The notes below the pieces were generated by a model. It was not told the origin of the DNA. It did not search any database and worked only from the letters and a program-made list of their open reading frames with translations. DNA of 64,000 nucleotides from Microbotryum silenes-acaulis (taxonomy: Eukaryota; Basidiomycota; Microbotryomycetes; Microbotryales; Microbotryaceae). Shown here piece by piece: positions 42,672 to 54,800 of the stretch. Made by a program: the position numbers and the translations under genes. The stretch lies in the NCBI GenBank assembly GCA_003665825.1, contig QPFY01000017.1, forward strand, positions 720,291 to 784,290, in the 5' to 3' direction. How positions within the stretch are numbered: the stretch's first letter is position 1; every line of letters starts with the position of its first letter.

Positions 42672-43674
42672 CAATCAACAGCCGGCAACCGATCGTGCGA
42701 AGGTGAGGTGTAAGGACGTTCCTCGAGGAGGCTCTCACCGGGCGTAGTGAACTCGTGGCATTCTTCCTTCAAGAACAAATTCCCTAATTCCTGTCCATTC
42801 ACGTCCTCGTCTTGCGATTCCTCCTTGAACGCGTAGTATCCGGGAGAACCTGCCTCACCATCCTGGCCTTGGGGCCCGAGGGCAAAATCAACAGGAGGCA
42901 ACCGATCGGGAGATGGTGAGGTGGGAGGACGTTCCTCGGGGAGGCTCTCACCGGGTGTAGTGAATTCGTGGCGTTCTCCATCAAAGAACATGTCCTCCAA
43001 CTCATTCTCCTTGACCTGATCCTCGTGTGAACCCTCCTTGACCTCCCACAGACGCGACAACGAATCGGCTAAGGAATTGTTTTTGCCCGCGATGAATTCG
43101 AATTCGAAGTCGAAACGGCTGAGTTCGAGACACATGCGGATGTGCCGAGGCGTCTGGCGCAGTTTTTGGGTTTTTATCGTGCGAAGGGCCTGATGGTCGG
43201 TGACGATGACAAAGGGATAACCGATCAAGTGCTGCTCGAACGCCCGACACGCCGAGACGACAGCCAAGAACTCTTTATCAGTGACATGATAGTTGAGCTG
43301 AGCGCCGTTGAACTTAGCGGAAAAGAATCGCGTAGGAACGGCCTGCGAACGGGTGGGACCGGACGCCAGACAAGCGCCAATGCCAACCCGACTGGCATCC
43401 GTGAACAGGTACATCTTGTGCTCGCCCGAGGTGATCTTGGCGCCATCGATCGGTCGTAGGGTGGCGGGCACCAGGGACTTGACGGTATCGAAAGCCTGCT
43501 GTTCTCGCTCGTTCCAACGCCACGACGTCGATTGCGCCAACAACGCGGTGATTGGCTCCAAGATCGTCGAGAGGTGCGATAGGTGATCTCGCATCCAATT
43601 GACGGTGCCGAGGAAACGCTGGATGTCGCACTTGTTGCAAGGGATCGGCCACTGACGGATACGCGCCCACTTGG

Positions 43675-44003
43675 TATTCGATCAACTCTACTACGTCAGC
43701 GATGTAGTTATAGCCAAGAGTGATCAATATCATTTCAACATACCTATTCGATCAACTCTACTACGTCAGCGATGTAGTTATAGCCAAGAGTGATGAATAG
43801 GAATCTAACAGTAAGGGAGCCGCGCGCCCCAAGTCCTCAGCCAGCGAGCCTCGGGGCTGAGCCAATGTGCCAGGCTCGCTGCGCGCGCCTAAGTCCTGGG
43901 CCGATGCGCCCGGCTCGCTCCGCGCGCCTAAGTCCTGGGCCGATGCGCCCGGCTCGCTCCGCGCGCCTAAGTCCTGACCCGAGCGGAGAGTGGATTCCTC
44001 ACA
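43675..44003 (-). repeat. 3' LTR of element H (329 bp)
   Basis: Element-strand TGTGAGG...CGAATA. Tandem units as in A; the first palindromic module has the variant gtgatcaatatc. Nine C on the plus strand follow at 44,004-44,012 (polypurine tract). Confidence 0.93.
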
Positions 44004-47000
44004 CCCCCCCCCACGCGAACGCGAGGTAGACTTGAGCCGTGGGTGCCGCGTCCGGAGGCCTAGAGCATAGCAATGTATACCAAAAATCTTGGGACCCAGC
44101 GCTTTGGTGAATAGGTCCGCAACCATGTCCGCTGTGCCAACGTGTGAGAGGGAGATATCGCCTCGGTTGACCATGTCGCGGACAAAATGCTCGCGGAGGC
44201 GTATGTGTCGAGTGCCGGAGGTGCGAACGGGGTCGTGAGCGACGGCGGCCGCGGCCTCGTTGTCGGTGAAGATGTGAGCTGCATCGATCGGGCGAACGTG
44301 GAGCTCGGAGAGGAGTTGCGTAAGGTAAATCGCTTCCTTACCAGCGTGCGACAAGGCGAGGTATTCGGCATCAGTGGTGGAATCCGCCACCCGAGTCTGA
44401 CGCTTCGATGACCAAGAGACGGCGGAGCCGGCCAAGTAAAAGACGAAGCCCATTGTGGAGATGGACGTGTCGACGCAGGCACCCCAGTTCGCATCGGAAT
44501 ACCCAACCACACCCGTAACTTTGGCTGGACCGCGGGCGTAGAGTAGCTCATCGCGGTACGTGGCGCGAAGGTAGCGAAGGACGTGTTTGACGGCAATCCA
44601 ATGACGGCGGCCAGGGTTGTTGGCGAACCGGGACAAGTACGAGACGGCGAAGGCAATGTCGGGTCGAGTGCCAAGGGAAATGTACAGGAGGGAGCCAATG
44701 GCTTGTAGGTACCACGATCGAATGCGCTCCGTTCCTTGACCCGGAACTGCCGTGAGCGAGAGGCCGGGCGTCATTGGCACCGTAGCGCCGCGTGTCGTGG
44801 TGTCGAAGTGAAACCGGGCGAGCACGTCCATGATGTAGCGTTCCTGGGATAGGGCAATGGAGCCGTCGTCCAGGCGGCGGATTTGGATGCCGAGGATGTA
44901 TTCCGCGGGGCCGAGTCGTTTGACGCCGTATCGTTGTTCGAGGCCGGAGATGACGCGTTCGATCTCGTCGAGGGCGGGGCTGACAATGAGGAGATCGTCG
45001 ACATACAAGGCGATATAATGGGGCCGTTGCTGATCATCAATGTGAGAGTAAATGCAGTGATCAGTGCCCGTTGCCTTGTACCCGAGACTCCTGAGTGATG
45101 TGTCAATGTGGCGATTCCAGATGCGACCGGCCTGCTTGAGACCGTAGATTGAGCGCCGCAGGCGGAGAATCTTATCACTTGGGAAGTCGAAACCTCGTGG
45201 CGTCGTCATCCAGATATCGTGATCGAGCTCGCCGTGGAGGTAAGCCTTGTCGATGTCGGCCTGATGAACGTGGTAACCATTGGCAGCGGCGAGGGCAAGG
45301 AGGCAGCGAATGGAGGAGAACCGGGCGACGGGTGCGAAAGTCTCCGAGAAGTCGATGCCGTCGCGTTGTCGGTTACCTTGCGCTACGAGACGTGCCTTGT
45401 GCCCCGTGACTTCGCCGCGTGCGTCGCGTTTGGTCTTCCAGACGAACTTGGAGGTGACGATAGTGGCGCCCGGTGGTACGGAGGATCGAGGCTCGATGGT
45501 GAACACCTTGAAGTCGTCGCGCATGGCGGTGAACTCGGCGGCGGCAGCCTGAGCCCAGATGTCGTGCTCGTCGCTGGACATTGCTTCGCGCCAGGTCTGA
45601 GGATCGCTAGTAATCGACTTGACGGGCTCGATGGCGTCGAGGGTGGGGTCGTCGTCGTCTGTGGCGATGAAGGCGCGGTGGTGGCGAGAGAGGAAATCGA
45701 TCTCATCAGGGGAGTCGTCATCGGAGGGCTGTTCAGCGGGGGCAATGGCGGGTGCGGGCGTCACCAGGGTGTCGTCGTCGGATCGATGTACGTCCATCAG
45801 GTTGAGGCGAACCGCGGTGTTGGAGTTGAGGAGGTCAAGCGGGTCGTCCGAGTCATCGAGGGACGGTCCTCCGGCCGAGGACGTGGCGGGCGACGAAAGC
45901 GGGACAAGCGACGGGGACGGCGAGGGGCTGATATCTGTAGAATTAAGTAAGGATCCGCCAGTGTACCCTGGGGCCACGTCAACGGCGCTCATGGCAGAAT
46001 CATCAAGAGAGGATGAGACGTCCATGTGCGCCGACCTTACTAGTGGGGTCCTCGTCTTGACGGCGGGGGCGGGCGTGTCGGCGGGAATGACGAACTGGCG
46101 TTCGGTGTTGTCCACATCGACGGGCGTGTTGATTGGGAGGCCGGGGAAGTCGTCGTCGAGGAAGGTGGCATTTCGGCCAATCACAACCTTGTTGGTATAA
46201 TGGTCGAAGAAACGGAAAGCCTTGGAGGCGAGGTCGTAACCGGTGAAGATCACGCGCGCGGCCTTGGGGTCGAGCTTGCTGCGAAGGTCCGGCGCGACCG
46301 TGAGCCAGGCCGCGCAGCCGAACGGGTGGAGGGCGGTGGTGGTGGTGCGTCGGCCGTTCCAAACGGATTCTGGAGTCTGTTTGGCCAAAGCTGAGTGTGA
46401 GCACCTGTTTTTGCAATAAACGAAGTACGCAGCCGCTTCATCCCAAAAGGTGGCCGGCAGATGGGAGTCAGCAAGGAGGGCGAGGATGCCCTCGACAATG
46501 GAGAGATTGACACGTTCGGCACGACCGTTTTGCTGAGGTGTGTAGGGGATAGAGTATTGACGACGAATGCCCCTGGACTTGCAGAACTCCGTGAATGCGT
46601 TCGATCGGTACTCCCCGCCGTTGTCGGTGCGAAGGGTTTTTAAACGCGCGTTCGTCTCTAACTCCACTTCGGCGAGCCAAGTCTGGAAGGTCGGGAAGAC
46701 GTCGCTTTTGTGATCGATCGCGTATGCCCAGAGTTTGCGAGAGTGGTCGTCAAGAAATGTGACAAGGTAGCGCTTCCCGGTCAAGGACGGAGTGGGGAAC
46801 GAAAGGACATCGCTGTGCACGAGGCCGAGTCTCTCGGGGGAATGCGACTCAGAGTCGGGAAAAGGAAGACGGTGGCCTTTGGAACCAAGGCAAGCATTGC
46901 AAACAAACTCCTCTACGTCTTTGTCACTGTACCCGGCCCCAAACCCGTCCAGCAAACCTGCGGCGATCATCTTCTGTATAGAGGATGGGGCAAGATGGCC

Positions 47001-48479
47001 GAGGCAGCGGTGAAGGGTAAGCAGGGGCACGGTAGACTCAGAACGCGAGAGAAGGGCAAGCTGCTGACACTTGGTGTGATCCGCGTCCAAAAGGTAGAGA
47101 CCGTCGTTAACCCTGGTACCGTGAGCAATGGCCTGGCCGTCCTTGGCGATGTCGATGCCGTCGCTGGTGAAGGCGAGTCGAACGCGGTCGGTGTCGCAGA
47201 GGCGAGAAACAGAGAGGAGGTTGACGTGGAGGCCCGGCGTGTGCAGAACGCCACGCAGCGTGATCGGATGTCCGGTCTTGGCAACGAACGCTACGTCCCC
47301 CATACCAATGGCCGTGATACCGCCGGCGATGCCGCCGATCTTGGTGTGCGCCGTCTGGCGATAAGCCGTGAATAGAGAGCGATCGGCGACCATGTGTGCC
47401 GTGGCGCCCGAGTCGACTACAAAGGCGTCAGTCGGGAGTTGCCGGCGAGCGAACAGGCAGGAGGCGAAATAGCCGATGTTAGGCTGTTGAGCGGCGGGGA
47501 GAGACGTGTCGTCCTGGTTGTCGTCGCCGGTGTGTTTCTGTTCGCCCCGGTGCTTGCAGTCGAGGGCCCAGTGACCTTTCTTGTGGCAGCGGCGGCAGGG
47601 GCCGGCGGGCGGGTGTGTCGCCCGTGAGGTGCAGTCGCGCAGACGGTGGCCGGGGGCGCGGCAGGCGGGACAAGGGGAGGCGGTGGCGAGCATGGCCGAG
47701 TGCGATGACGAGAGTCCCGCCGAGCGAAGCTGGATGCGAATGCGATCCGTCAGCGTCGTGAGTTCCGGGAGGTCGCGTTGGTTGCGCTGCTCGTCCGTGA
47801 ACGTGAGTCGGAAGCTGTCGAGGCAGGGTGGGACCATGGCGAGCACGTGAGTGGCGAGCACGTCGTTGAGCGAGGTTTTGGCGTCGCGGATTTCCTGCGC
47901 GATCGACATGTATTCACGGAGCCACGTGTCGTACGCCTCGACGGAGGCAGGCATCTTCCTGAAGTCCCAAAGGCGGGCGAACAACTCGAGGGTACGAGTG
48001 GCGTCGTCCGGTGCGAAACGAGCCTTGAGTGCGGCGAAGATGCGTGGTGCCGACAGGTCGTCGCTGGGGATGGTGTCGAGGGTGGCTGAGACGTCGGCTG
48101 AGTCGATCGAGCCAACGATGATTTCACGCGCGGCGTCGTCACGGGCGGCAAGCTGGTCGGCCGTCCACGTCGGGGGAATGACACCGTCAAGAACGTAACC
48201 ACGGGCTTGATTTGGAAGCGCGAGACGGAGTTGACGTAACCAGTTTGTAAACGACTTAGGGCCGTCAAGGCGAGCGTGCTTGGGGAACACGACTTTTGAT
48301 GCGGTGGCGGTGTTTGCCTGCGTGGCAGTGACGGGCGGGGAGGCGGCGGCGGCGGCAGGGGGCTGTGAGGCCTGTAGAGCGGCAAGCTGTGCCTGTAGCG
48401 TGGCGATTTGCACGCTGATCGAAGGGTCAGGGGAGCTGATGTCCCTGGGGGGCGAAGGCGGGGCGGGGGAGCTGTCCAT
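43761..48479 (-). CDS. element H Gag-Pol polyprotein (intact, with LTR-encoded tail)
   Basis: Open frame of 1,572 aa, one alanine shorter in the N-terminal Ala run than A. All catalytic residues listed for A are present: two zinc knuckles, [10 protein letters not shown], integrase HHCC and DDE, RT YVDD and RNase H DED. It differs from A at scattered positions (for example IGYFASC for VGYFASC, GILALL for GVLALL, HYTNK for HSTNK), and these variants are shared with I. The frame enters the 3' LTR and stops at 43,761 after the 13-residue repeats. Together with identical LTRs this is the best candidate for a currently active copy. Confidence 0.93.
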   Translation of the reverse strand: MDSSPAPPSPPRDISSPDPSISVQIATLQAQLAALQASQPPAAAAASPPVTATQANTATASKVVFPKHARLDGPKSFTNWLRQLRLALPNQARGYVLDGVIPPTWTADQLAARDDAAREIIVGSIDSADVSATLDTIPSDDLSAPRIFAALKARFAPDDATRTLELFARLWDFRKMPASVEAYDTWLREYMSIAQEIRDAKTSLNDVLATHVLAMVPPCLDSFRLTFTDEQRNQRDLPELTTLTDRIRIQLRSAGLSSSHSAMLATASPCPACRAPGHRLRDCTSRATHPPAGPCRRCHKKGHWALDCKHRGEQKHTGDDNQDDTSLPAAQQPNIGYFASCLFARRQLPTDAFVVDSGATAHMVADRSLFTAYRQTAHTKIGGIAGGITAIGMGDVAFVAKTGHPITLRGVLHTPGLHVNLLSVSRLCDTDRVRLAFTSDGIDIAKDGQAIAHGTRVNDGLYLLDADHTKCQQLALLSRSESTVPLLTLHRCLGHLAPSSIQKMIAAGLLDGFGAGYSDKDVEEFVCNACLGSKGHRLPFPDSESHSPERLGLVHSDVLSFPTPSLTGKRYLVTFLDDHSRKLWAYAIDHKSDVFPTFQTWLAEVELETNARLKTLRTDNGGEYRSNAFTEFCKSRGIRRQYSIPYTPQQNGRAERVNLSIVEGILALLADSHLPATFWDEAAAYFVYCKNRCSHSALAKQTPESVWNGRRTTTTALHPFGCAAWLTVAPDLRSKLDPKAARVIFTGYDLASKAFRFFDHYTNKVVIGRNATFLDDDFPGLPINTPVDVDNTERQFVIPADTPAPAVKTRTPLVRSAHMDVSSSLDDSAMSAVDVAPGYTGGSLLNSTDISPSPSPSLVPLSSPATSSAGGPSLDDSDDPLDLLNSNTAVRLNLMDVHRSDDDTLVTPAPAIAPAEQPSDDDSPDEIDFLSRHHRAFIATDDDDPTLDAIEPVKSITSDPQTWREAMSSDEHDIWAQAAAAEFTAMRDDFKVFTIEPRSSVPPGATIVTSKFVWKTKRDARGEVTGHKARLVAQGNRQRDGIDFSETFAPVARFSSIRCLLALAAANGYHVHQADIDKAYLHGELDHDIWMTTPRGFDFPSDKILRLRRSIYGLKQAGRIWNRHIDTSLRSLGYKATGTDHCIYSHIDDQQRPHYIALYVDDLLIVSPALDEIERVISGLEQRYGVKRLGPAEYILGIQIRRLDDGSIALSQERYIMDVLARFHFDTTTRGATVPMTPGLSLTAVPGQGTERIRSWYLQAIGSLLYISLGTRPDIAFAVSYLSRFANNPGRRHWIAVKHVLRYLRATYRDELLYARGPAKVTGVVGYSDANWGACVDTSISTMGFVFYLAGSAVSWSSKRQTRVADSTTDAEYLALSHAGKEAIYLTQLLSELHVRPIDAAHIFTDNEAAAAVAHDPVRTSGTRHIRLREHFVRDMVNRGDISLSHVGTADMVADLFTKALGPKIFGIHCYALGLRTRHPRLKSTSRSRGGGCEESTLRSGQDLGARSEPGASAQDLGARSEPGASAQDLGARSEPGTLAQPRGSLAEDLGRAAPLLLDSYSSLLAITTSLT

Positions 48480-48573
48480 GCTGCGATGGTGCGATGGGCT
48501 GGGGCGGCTCGAGTGGCTGGGCTCGAGGGAAAAATTTCAAGCGGCGGGGCTGGTAGCTCGTGGGCTTATAACC

Positions 48574-48902
48574 TATTCGATCAACTCTACTACGTCAGCG
48601 ATGTAGTTATAGCCAAGAGTGATCAATATCATTTCAACATACCTATTCGATCAACTCTACTACGTCAGCGATGTAGTTATAGCCAAGAGTGATGAATAGG
48701 AATCTAACAGTAAGGGAGCCGCGCGCCCCAAGTCCTCAGCCAGCGAGCCTCGGGGCTGAGCCAATGTGCCAGGCTCGCTGCGCGCGCCTAAGTCCTGGGC
48801 CGATGCGCCCGGCTCGCTCCGCGCGCCTAAGTCCTGGGCCGATGCGCCCGGCTCGCTCCGCGCGCCTAAGTCCTGACCCGAGCGGAGAGTGGATTCCTCA
48901 CA
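48574..48902 (-). repeat. 5' LTR of element H (329 bp)
   Basis: Appears identical to the 3' LTR. The tRNA-interior type primer site follows at 48,551-48,573, in element orientation. Confidence 0.93.
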
Positions 48903-51524
48903 CTTGGCGGGGTCGACTTCGATGCCGTCGTCGGAGATGATGGTGCCCAAGGAATCCAACGACTTTGAGAACCACTCGGATTTCTTGGATCCTAAGTAGA
49001 ACCGGTAGTGTCTCAAGGTCATCAGCAGGATCTCGATGTGTCTCAAGTGCGCGCGACGGGTATCGGAATGGACGTGAACATCGTCGAAAAAGATCTTGGC
49101 GAACGAGAGACACGGTTGGAACATCGCCGAGGTCAAGAGGTTAAGGGTATTGGGCGCATTGGTGTCACCAAACTGCATGACCCGCGACATGTACGTGCCT
49201 GTCACCGTTGCGAAGCCGGTGCGATCGACGTGCTCCGGTATGACCCGAACCTGCTCAAATGCCGCGGCCACGTCGAATTTGGACCGATAGCGCGATCGAG
49301 CCACCTCGTATCGAACATTGGTCATGTCCGGGATGGGCGAAAAACGCTTGGCGGTGTTGCTGTTGCGCGCGCGGAGGTCGATCACGAAACGAGCCGTCTG
49401 GGAGTTCTTCTTCGGAATCGCAAAGACCGGAGCCGCAGAATCGATCGGACCCGAAACCCAAAATCGACCACGAGTGTACTTAGCTGAGTGTTCCGCCCAC
49501 TGGCTCCGATATTTGTCGGCAAGGGGGTACACCCGGGGCTTGACCTTTTCGGTGGGATCGATCAACGGGATCTCGTGGTTAACTGGCCGGTACGGTGGGA
49601 GTCGATCCATCGGTAGCGAATCTACGAACACATCAGAAAATTTATCGAGTAAGGCAGCCAATCGTGTTCGTGCTTCGGACTCAGACAGATCCTCGAGGGC
49701 CGGATCGTCCACGACGTCGAGCATCGGGTTGTGCGGCTCGAGACCAATGATCTCGTCGTCGGGGAGCAACCCAGGGTGATTGCAGCCAAGGGCAGAACCG
49801 GATAAGATAGGTGCTACGGTGACGGCTCGATCCCATTCGTGCATACCCTGGGCGACGGGTTGCGAAGGCCCGGGGCGCGCGACGGTGAAGGCGCCCCAAC
49901 CCACGAGCATGCCTGTATCCTTAAGAAACGGCAGCCCCAAGATGGCGTCGTACGCAGTTACACGGCAAACGAAGAACGGTCGCAAACCGAGGTCGAGGGC
50001 GCCGGACAAAAAGAAGGCGGTGGCAAACACGGCACATCGGTCGGACTTATCGTGGGTGCCGAGGCGCAAGTGCAGCGGCGCGGTCAAGCGAGCCGTCGCG
50101 AAGCTCGTGTCGGCCCGCACCACCTCCTGGTCCACCAAGTCCACCTCGGACCCAGAATCGATCAAACATCGCAAGACCCTTCCGGAAGGCAGCGTCCACG
50201 CGATGACGTTGCGGGCGCGCGCAATGGCTGGCTCGACAGGTCGGTCGGGTTTGTCGATGTCGCTCAGGGACGCAGCGGACGCCAAGAGAGACACACCCGA
50301 CGGTACAGGAATCTGGAGAGAGCTCACCGAAGCAGTCCTTTCCGCCTTGCGAGACGACACCACTTCCGGCCCCCAATAACGACACAAGCGCGACGCGGCA
50401 TCAGCGTAAGACAAGACATCTTCCACCGCGTCAAACGCGATGTCAGCCCGGCTATCGTCGAGACGATGTCGATCTGCATCATTTGCCGGCACGGTTGGAG
50501 GCGAGCTACTTGATGAAGTCTGAACTTCAAAAGAAGAAAAGGCGACGTCTTTCGCTCGTCCAACTAGGTCTGCGGGTGGGCAAGATCGGTGCGTCACTAA
50601 GGCGGATGAGGAACTCGACGGTCGAGTCAAATCAGGCTCGAGGAGAAGGGGGAATCTCACCTGGGGGTCCTCAACGTCACCTGAGGCCGACGACCATTCG
50701 TCCTCGTCCATGTCGGCAAAGGTGATCGCTGATATTTGGACGGTCGAGGGGGATTGTCGCTCCGCTGTACAATGCTGCGAGAAATGGCCGGCTTGACCGC
50801 AATTAAAACATGCCATGCTGGCGGGTACCCCACCCGATGCCGGCGAGAACCACGTCTTCCGATCCTTCCACAGGTGGGCCTGTTGCCATTTACCGGCGCG
50901 GTCCATCCATCGAGCTCGACGGATCTGGGTACGCTCGTCGTCGTTTGCCGTGGACGGGGCGGTGCGTGGCGTTTTCGCAATTGCTCCATAAGTCGCAGTA
51001 CGAATCGGCGGGGTTGCCACTGATGTCGTACTGGTGTCGTCGGCAATGGCGGCCCAATCGGTAACCTCATCGAGGGACGGGACAGTTCGTCCGAACCTCC
51101 CTATAGTCACAAGTGAGTTATCCCGATATTCCCGTAGCATACCGGCCCGCACTTCCCGCTTAGCCCCATCACTCAGCGATTGATAAAAGGTGGTGGCGAG
51201 TTGAAGGGCCGAGAGGCTGAAGCTGGTGTTATTGTGCATAAACGCTCGGTACCGAGCACGCCATTCGCCCACATGGTCATAGGCGCGAGACGCAGACTGA
51301 CGGCACCCGTAGAAATCTTGGGACACTCGGTCGGCAAAGCCGGGATCCGGCCAACGACGTCCTACTGCTGTCATCAGTGACGTCCAGCAATGAGGTCGCT
51401 CGTCCCGGACCGCATCCGTCATCGTATCAACGGCCCAGTCGTGCGGAGACTGACGGCGCTGGGGCGATGTTGAACGAACGAATAAAGTCGCCACGAGCTG
51501 GATGACCCGGTCGGTGGTAAAAAG

Positions 51525-51879
51525 TATTCGATCAACTCTACTACGTCAGCGATGTAGTTATAGCCAAGAGTGATGAATATCATTTCAACATACCTATTCG
51601 ATCAACTCTACTACGTCAGCGATGTAGTTATAGCCAAGAGTGATGAATAGGAAGCTAACAGTAAGGGAGCCGCGCGCCCCAAGTCCTCAGCCAGGGAGCC
51701 TCGGGGCTGAGCCAATGTGCCAGGCTCGCTGCGCGCGCCTAAGTCCCAGGCTCGCTCCGCGCGCCTAAGTCCTGGGCCGTTGCGCCCGGCTCGCTCCGCG
51801 CGCCTAAGTCCTGGGCCGATGCGCCCGGCTCGCTCCGCGCGCCTAAGTCCTGACCCGAGCGGAGAGTGGATTCCTCACA
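51525..51879 (-). repeat. 3' LTR of element E (355 bp)
   Basis: Two palindromic modules and the 26-bp variant unit, as in the A 5' LTR. One 39-bp unit has ccgttgcg in place of ccgatgcg. Nine C of the polypurine tract follow at 51,880-51,888. Confidence 0.92.
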
Positions 51880-54800
51880 CCCCCCCCCACGCGAACGCGA
51901 GGTAGACTTGAGCCGTGGGTGCCGCGTCCGGAGGCCTAGAGCATAGCAATGTATACCAAAAATCTTGGGACCCAGCGCTTTGGTGAATAGGTCCGCAACC
52001 ATGTCCGCTGTGCCAACGTGTGAGAGGGAGATATCGCCTCGGTTGACCATGTCGCGGACAAAATGCTCGCGGAGGCGTATGTGTCGAGTGCCGGAGGTGC
52101 GAACGGGGTCGTGAGCGACGGCGGCCGCGGCCTCGTTGTCGGTGAAGATGTGAGCTGCATCGATCGGGCGAACGTGGAGCTCGGAGAGGAGTTGCGTAAG
52201 GTAAATCGCTTCCTTACCAGCGTGCGACAAGGCGAGGTATTCGGCATCAGTGGTGGAATCCGCCACCCGAGTCTGACGTTTCGATGACCAAGAGACGGCA
52301 GAGCCAGCCAAGTAAAAAACGAAGCCCATTGTGGAGATGGACGTGTCGACGCAGGCACCCCAGTTCGCATCGGAATAACCGACCACACCCGTAACTTTGG
52401 CTGGACCGCGGGCGTAGAGTAGCTCATCGCGGTACGTGGCACGAAGGTAGCGAAGGACGTGTTTGACGGCAATCCAATGACGACGGCCAGGGTTGTTGGC
52501 GAACCGGGACAAGTACGAGACGGCGAAGGCAATGTCGGGTCGAGTGCCAAGGGAAATGTACAGGAGGGAGCCGATGGCTTGGAGGTACCACGATCGAATG
52601 CGCTCCGTTCCCTGACCCGGAACTGCTGTGAGCGAGAGGCCGGGCGTCATTGGCACTGTAGCGCCGCGTGTTGTGGTGTCGAAGTGAAACCGGGCGAGCA
52701 CGTCCATGATGTAGCGTTCCTGGGATAGGGCAATGGAGCCGTCGTCCAGGCGGCGGATTTGGATGCCGAGGATGTATTCCGCGGGGCCGAGCCTTTTGAC
52801 GCCGTATCGCTGTTCAAGGCCGGAGATGACGCGTTCGATCTCATCGAGGGCGGGGCTGACAATGAGGAGATCGTCGACATACAAGGCGATATAATGGGGC
52901 CGTTGCTGATCATCAATGTGAGAGTAAATGCAGTGATCAGTGCCCGTTGCCTTGTACCCGAGACTCCTGAGTGATGTGTCAATGTGGCGATTCCAGATGC
53001 GACCGGCCTGCTTGAGACCGTAGATTGAGCGCCGCAGGCGGAGAACCTTATCGCTCGGGAAGTCGAAACCTCGTGGCGTTGTCATCCAGATATCGTGATC
53101 GAGCTCGCCGTGGAGGTAAGCCTTGTCGATGTCGGCCTGATGAACGTGGTAACCGTTGGCAGCGGCGAGGGCAAGGAGGCAGCGAATGGAGGAGAAACGG
53201 GCAACGGGTGCGAAAGTCTCCGAGAAATCGATGCCGTCGCGTTGGCGGTTACCTTGCGCTACAAGGCGTGCCTTCCGCCCTGTGACGTCACCGCGTGCAT
53301 CGCGCTTGGTCTTCCAGACGAATTTGGAGGTGACGATAGTGGCGCCCGGCGGTACGGAGGATCGAGGCTCGATGGTGAACACCTTGAAGTCGTCGCGCAT
53401 GGCGGTGAACTCGGCGGCGGCAGCCTGAGCCCAGATGTCGTGCTCGTCGCTGGACATTGCTTCACGCCAGGTCTGAGGGTCGCTAGTGATCGATTTGATG
53501 GGCTCGATGGCTTCGAGGGCGGGGTTGTCGTCTTCTGCGGCGATGAAGGCGCGGTGGTGGCGAGAGAGGAAATCGATCTCATCAGGGGAGTCGTCATCGG
53601 AGGGCTGTTCAGCGGGGGCCATGGCGGGTGCGGGCGTCACCAGGGTGTCGTCGTCGGATTGATGTACGTCCATCAGGTTGAGGCGAACCGCGGTGTTGGA
53701 GTTGAGGAGGTCAAGCGGGTCGTCCGAGTCATCGAGGGACGGTCCCCCGGCCGAGGATGTGGCGGGCGACGAAAACGGGGCAAGCGACGGGGACGGCGAG
53801 GGGCTGGTATCTGTAGAATTAAGTAAGGATCCGCCAGTGTACCCTGGGGCCACGTCAACGGCGCTCATGGCAGAATCATCAAGAGAGGATGAGACGTCCA
53901 TGTGCGCCGACCTTACTAGTGGGGTCCTCGTCTTGACGGCTGGGGCGGGCGTGTCGGCGGGAATGACGAACTGGCGTTCGGTGTCGTCCGCATCGACGGG
54001 CGTGTTGATTGGTAGACCGGGGAAGTCGTCGTCGAGGAAGGTGGCATTTCGGCCAATCACAACCTTGTTGGTAGAATGGTCGAAGAAACGGAAAGCCTTG
54101 GAGGCGAGGTCGTAACCGGTGAAGATCACGCGCGCGGCCTTGGGGTCGAGCTTGCTGCGAAGGTTCGGCGCGACCGTGAGCCAGGCCGCGCAGCCGAACG
54201 GGTGGAGGGCGGTGGCGGTGGTGCGTTGGCCGTTCCAAACGGATTCTGGAGTCTGTTTGGCCAAAGCTGAGTGTGAGCACCTGTTTTTGCAATAAACGAA
54301 GTATGCAGCCGCTTCATCCCAAAAGGTGGCCGGCAGATGGGAGTCAGCAAGGAGGGCAAGGACGCCCTCGACGATGGAGAGATTGACACGTTCGGCACGA
54401 CCGTTTTGCTGAGGTGTGTAGGGGATAGAATATTGACGACGAATACCCCTGGACTTGCAGAACTCCGTGAATGCGTTCGATTGGTACTCCCCGCCGTTGT
54501 CGGTGCGAAGGGTTTTTAAACGCTCGTTCGTCTCTAACTCCACTTCGGCGAGCCAAGTCTGGAAGGTCGGGAAGACGTCGCTTTTGTGATCGATCGCGTA
54601 TGCCCAGAGTTTGCGAGAGTGGTCGTCAAGAAATGTGACAAGGTAGCGCTTCCCGGTCAAGGACGGAGTGGGGAACGAAAGGACATCGCTGTGCACGAGG
54701 CCGAGTCTTTCGGGGGAATGCGACTCAGAGTCGGGAAAAGGAAGACGGTGGCCTTTGGAACCAAGGCAAGCATTGCAAACAAACTCCTCTACGTCTTTGT

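Larger units (their letters stand above)
43675..48902 (-). mobile_element. family-1 copia element H (intact, youngest-looking copy)
   Basis: 5,228 bp inserted between RT and RNase H of G, with duplication CTTGG (43,670-43,674 and 48,903-48,907). Both LTRs are 329 bp and I see no difference between them. Full polyprotein frame. Nearest relative is I, which lies 10 kb to the right in the opposite orientation. Confidence 0.93.
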
